Assembly (NCBI GenBank): GCA_963630635.1
Contig: CAVGOA010000042.1
Coordinates: 1-17,326 of the forward strand
Source: Paratractidigestivibacter sp963630635
GTDB taxonomy: Bacteria; Actinomycetota; Coriobacteriia; Coriobacteriales; Atopobiaceae
DNA: 17,326 nucleotides
Reading direction: 5' to 3'
Shown here: positions 14,522 to 17,326 of the stretch, piece after piece
How the letters are laid out: each line of letters starts with the position of its first letter
Numbering within the stretch: position 1 is the stretch's first letter
Program-made: the position numbers and the translations under genes
Notes under the pieces: generated by a model
Database searches by the model: none
The model's input: the letters and a program-made list of their open reading frames with translations, nothing else
What the model was told of the DNA's origin: nothing

Positions 14522-16120
14522 TTACTGGGAAGAAGAGGAAGAGGCGAAGGTCGAGGACAGGTCGCTGCCGAGAAGGACAACGACGTCGTACTTGGTGGAG
14601 CGCGTGCCGTCGTTCTTCGAGATGGACTCTTGGTCGATGCCCAGGCTCTCGGCGACGCCCTTGGCCGCACCGAGGTTGCTGCCGTTGTAGATCACGATCG
14701 ACGTGGTGCGCGTGGTGTCCGAGTCGCTCTCGGCGGTGGCAGTGAAGCCCTTGGCGTTGAGCGTGGTGCAGGTATTGGCCGCGTAGCCCTGGATGCTGGT
14801 GGCGTTAAGGACCAGGACACTGCCGCTGTAGGTAGCCTCCTCGGCGCTGGCGTCGGTGGTGTAGACGCCGTTGCCGGTGGTGCCGGCGATGCCGCGGGTG
14901 AAGTCCTCGCTCTCGTCCTCGTAGGGGCTCTGGCCGTTCTTCACGCGCTCCATCATCTTGTTCCACTTGGTGGTGTTGACCTTCTCGTACCACAGGCTGT
15001 TCTCGTAAGAAGAGATGGTGGGCAGCTGGCCCGAGTAGATGGAGTTGTCGGGGTCGAGGTTCCTAAACTGCAGCGCCAAGTTGAGGATGTCGGTGGCGCT
15101 CCAGGTGTCGTCGATGGTGACCGAGTTGGCCAGGTTAGAGACGGTGCTGGTCATGGTCACGAGGTCCTGGGCCAAGATCTTCTTGACGATGGCGCCAATG
15201 ACCATGCGCTGATTGGCGGCGCGGAAGAAGTCGCCTCCGCCGTAATCGTCATAGTTGTGGCGGCTGCGGCACAGGCCAAGCGCCTGGGTGCCGTTGATGG
15301 TCTGCTCGCCGGCGGGCAGGTCGACCTCGGCAAGCTCGTCCTGGACGGCGATGGGCAGGTCAACGTCGATGCCGCCGATGGTGTCGACGATGTTGGTAAG
15401 CTGCTCGAAGTCGACCTCGGCGTAGTGCGAGATCTCGACGCCGGCCAGCTCCGAGACGATCTGGGTGCACAGAGCAGGGCCGCCCAGTGAGTAAGCGGCG
15501 TTGATCTTCTGGGTGCCGTAGCTGCCCATGTCAACCTGTGTGTCTCGCGGAATAGAGACCAGGGTGACCTTTTGCGCGGGGGCGTCGATGCGCGCCAGGA
15601 TGATGGTGTCCGAGCGGTAATCAGAGTCGCTGGAGCCAAACTCGTCGCTCTCCATGCGCGCCTGGCTCTTGTCGACGCCAAGAAGCAGCATGTAGAACGG
15701 GTCGTCCAGGCTCACGTCGTCGCTCAAGACCTCGCGCAGGGCCGAGGACTGCTCGGAGTTAAGGCCGCTGGTGAGACGAGCCGAGATGTCGTTGATGTAG
15801 AGTGCGGCCGCAGTGCCGCCGCCGATAAGAACAACGGCCAGCACGATAAGGACGGTGCGCAGGATGGTGCTGCGGCTCTTCTTCTTGCGGCGCTCGGTGT
15901 AGGCCGCGGCGCCCGCCGAGCGGGTGGGGACCTGCGAGCCAAGCTGGGCGTTGCCGCCGCGCGAAGGCGCTGCGGTGGTGCGGGGCGCCTGGTTGTTACG
16001 CGAGTTGTAGCCGGTGCTTCGGCGGCTTTGGGGGTGCCTACCCTGGGAGATGCGGGCTTGCTCGGCGCTGCTCATGCGCCTGTGGTTGTTCCTGCCAGCC
16101 AAGATGGCCCTTTCTGTCAT
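14522..16120 (-). CDS. LytR-CpsA-Psr (LCP) family envelope protein with LytR_C domain
   Basis: LCP proteins attach teichoic-acid-like or capsular glycopolymers from lipid carriers to peptidoglycan outside the membrane. This 532-residue protein has a long basic, disordered cytoplasmic N-terminus (1-83, Arg/Asn/Ser/Gln-rich), one membrane helix (87-108, TVLIVLAVVLIGGGTAAALY) and the LCP domain (about 142-316). Conserved residues are visible: D150 in LLGVDK, R169/D171 in RSDTI, R192/D193 in SIPRDT, K205/N207 in KINAAY, R285/R287, and FFRAANQR (298-305). A Thr/Ser/Gly linker leads to a LytR_C-type domain (about 430-520). The ATG at 16120 has no ribosome binding site. A TTG at 16102 has GAAAGG seven bases upstream and could be the true start (LAGRNNHRR). 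A TATGAT (16176-16181, minus strand) may be its -10. Confidence 0.92.
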   Translation of the reverse strand: MTERAILAGRNNHRRMSSAEQARISQGRHPQSRRSTGYNSRNNQAPRTTAAPSRGGNAQLGSQVPTRSAGAAAYTERRKKKSRSTILRTVLIVLAVVLIGGGTAAALYINDISARLTSGLNSEQSSALREVLSDDVSLDDPFYMLLLGVDKSQARMESDEFGSSDSDYRSDTIILARIDAPAQKVTLVSIPRDTQVDMGSYGTQKINAAYSLGGPALCTQIVSELAGVEISHYAEVDFEQLTNIVDTIGGIDVDLPIAVQDELAEVDLPAGEQTINGTQALGLCRSRHNYDDYGGGDFFRAANQRMVIGAIVKKILAQDLVTMTSTVSNLANSVTIDDTWSATDILNLALQFRNLDPDNSIYSGQLPTISSYENSLWYEKVNTTKWNKMMERVKNGQSPYEDESEDFTRGIAGTTGNGVYTTDASAEEATYSGSVLVLNATSIQGYAANTCTTLNAKGFTATAESDSDTTRTTSIVIYNGSNLGAAKGVAESLGIDQESISKNDGTRSTKYDVVVLLGSDLSSTFASSSSSQ

Positions 16121-16271
16121 GTTTGCAATGTTGGGCGGCGTATGCGGCCGTCAGCTGCGTTAGTGCAACTCAAAAATCATATACAAAGGGCGTGTTTGCC
16201 TCGTGGAGGGAGGTATAAATGCAGCTATTGCCCACAAAACTAGGTGTTGGCCTGCCGTATTATCGTGAAGC

Positions 16272-16299
16272 TGCTAGAATCTTTGACCAATTGTGACCA
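16272..16299 (+). promoter_or_regulatory. guaA promoter (extended -10) and direct repeat
   Basis: TGCTAGAAT (16272-16280) is a good extended -10; no convincing -35 is visible at the proper distance. The predicted transcript start falls near 16287. TGACCA occurs twice, at 16284-16289 and 16294-16299, one helical turn apart, at or just after the start point, a place where a repressor could bind. An A/T hairpin (TTTTCTT-ACC-AAGAAAA, 16302-16318) then leads into the ribosome binding site GGAGG (16321-16325). I see no purine riboswitch in 16121-16329. Confidence 0.55.
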
Positions 16300-16329
16300 T
16301 CTTTTCTTACCAAGAAAAACGGAGGACAT

Positions 16330-17326
16330 ATGAGCGAGGCTAAGCCCAGGCAGTTTGTTGCGGTTCTCGACTTTGGCGCCCAGTACGGGCAGCTGATCGC
16401 GCGCCGCGTGCGCGACCTTAACGTCTACTCAGAGATCGTGCCGTGCGACATTCCCGCAGACGAGCTGGCGGCCATGAAGCCCGCCGCGCTGATTCTCTCG
16501 GGCGGCCCCGCTTCTGTCAACGAGCCCGACGCCCCGCGCGTCGACCCGGCCATCTACGAGATGGGCGTGCCGGTGCTGGGCTTTTGCTACGGCCACCAGA
16601 TTACGGCCGTGACGCTTGGCGGCAAGGTCTTCCACCCCGAGGTGGGCGAGTACGGCCACGCCGAGATCGAGCGCGCCGCAGATTCTGCCCTGTTCAACAA
16701 CACGCCGCTCAAGCAGACCGTGTGGATGAGCCACTTTGACGCCGTCTGTGACGTGCCCGAGGGTTTTGTCGTCACCGCCAAGACCGCCGTCTGCCCGGTT
16801 GCCGCCATGGAGAACCCGCAGAAGAAGATCTACACCACGCAGTTCCACCCCGAGGTCAAGCACACCGAGCACGGCCAGCAGATCCTCTCTAACTTCCTGT
16901 TTAATATTTGCGGTCTTGAGAAGAACTGGTCGATGGACAACCTGGTCGAGACCATGACGGCTGACTTCCGCGCCAAGGTGGGGGAGGACCGCGTTATTCT
17001 CGCCTTGTCTGGCGGCGTGGACTCGTCTGTGGTGGCCGCGCTTGGCGCCCGTGCCATTGGCAAGCAGATGACCTGCGTGTTTATCAACCACGGCCTGCTG
17101 CGCAAGAACGAGCCCGAGCAGGTCGAGGAGGTCTTCACCAAGCAGTTTGACGTCGACTTTATTCACGTCCACGCCGAGGACCGCTACGCCGAGCTTCTCG
17201 CCGGCGTGACCGAGCCCGAGGAGAAGCGTCGCATTATTGGCACGCAGTTCTGGAAGGAGTTCTTCGCGGTCGCTCAGCAGCTCGAGACCGACGGCAAGCC
17301 CGTGAAGTACCTGGCCCAGGGCACCA
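16330..17326 (+). CDS. guaA: GMP synthase (glutamine-hydrolysing), N-terminal part (3' end outside window)
   Basis: GuaA converts XMP to GMP with ATP and glutamine, the last step of de novo guanine nucleotide synthesis in the cytosol. The frame runs open from the ATG at 16330 to the window end (332 residues seen). The class I glutamine amidotransferase domain (about 8-195) shows LDFGAQYGQLIARRVR, the nucleophile elbow GFCYGHQ with C86, and H173/E175 in QFHPEV, completing the catalytic triad. The ATP-pyrophosphatase domain follows, with P-loop LALSGGVDSSVVAAL (SGGVDSS at 227-233) and the conserved FINHGLLRKNE. GGAGG (16321-16325) supports the start. The dimerisation domain lies beyond the window. 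It is divergent from the LCP gene across a 209-bp gap. Confidence 0.97.
   Translation, partial: MSEAKPRQFVAVLDFGAQYGQLIARRVRDLNVYSEIVPCDIPADELAAMKPAALILSGGPASVNEPDAPRVDPAIYEMGVPVLGFCYGHQITAVTLGGKVFHPEVGEYGHAEIERAADSALFNNTPLKQTVWMSHFDAVCDVPEGFVVTAKTAVCPVAAMENPQKKIYTTQFHPEVKHTEHGQQILSNFLFNICGLEKNWSMDNLVETMTADFRAKVGEDRVILALSGGVDSSVVAALGARAIGKQMTCVFINHGLLRKNEPEQVEEVFTKQFDVDFIHVHAEDRYAELLAGVTEPEEKRRIIGTQFWKEFFAVAQQLETDGKPVKYLAQGT

Noticed and set aside
16121..16329. Purine riboswitch ahead of guaA
   Set aside because: I could not find the conserved three-helix pattern. The predicted leader is only about 43 bases long.

Overview
The window looks like chromosomal DNA of a high-GC Coriobacteriia gut actinobacterium, most likely Collinsella or a close relative. 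This is a judgement from protein character and GC-rich third codon positions; no database search was possible. It opens inside the 3' end of groEL and closes inside the 5' part of guaA, so two housekeeping genes frame an accessory middle.

Layout. (1) groEL 3' end, its terminator, and a 137-bp palindromic element (689-825). (2) A very large secreted/surface protein (984-5459). It carries a complete sortase-type sorting signal near its N-terminus, then a second signal-peptide-like segment, a long beta-rich region, and a hydrophobic plus coiled-coil helical module. (3) A two-gene type II toxin-antitoxin operon: a ribbon-helix-helix antitoxin and a PIN toxin, with an operator-like inverted repeat over the promoter -10. 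(4) A second copy of the palindromic element (6485-6624) in the convergent gap before (5) a minus-strand, membrane-anchored family 3 glycoside hydrolase whose domains are in circularly permuted order. (6) Divergent from it, a LytTR response regulator and an AgrC/HPK10-type histidine kinase, overlapping by one base. The shared 225-bp gap holds direct repeats with LytTR-site geometry and a perfect dyad. (7) A four-cluster ferredoxin-like iron-sulfur protein, 15 bp upstream of (8) ychF. (9) A different 115-bp palindromic element and a probably bidirectional terminator between ychF and (10) a minus-strand LytR-CpsA-Psr (LCP) envelope protein. (11) A divergent intergenic region with a guaA promoter, then partial guaA.

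How the parts may work together. The LytTR/HPK10 pair is the only signalling system here and may control the divergent GH3 enzyme, which would act on beta-glycosides at the cell surface. The large surface protein and the LCP protein both belong to the cell envelope. The iron-sulfur protein and YchF are probably co-transcribed.

The strongest candidates for undescribed biology are two. The first is the palindromic element family at 689-825 and 6485-6624: a conserved core with outer arms that differ between copies yet pair perfectly within each copy. The second is the large two-part surface protein, which may be processed into two products.
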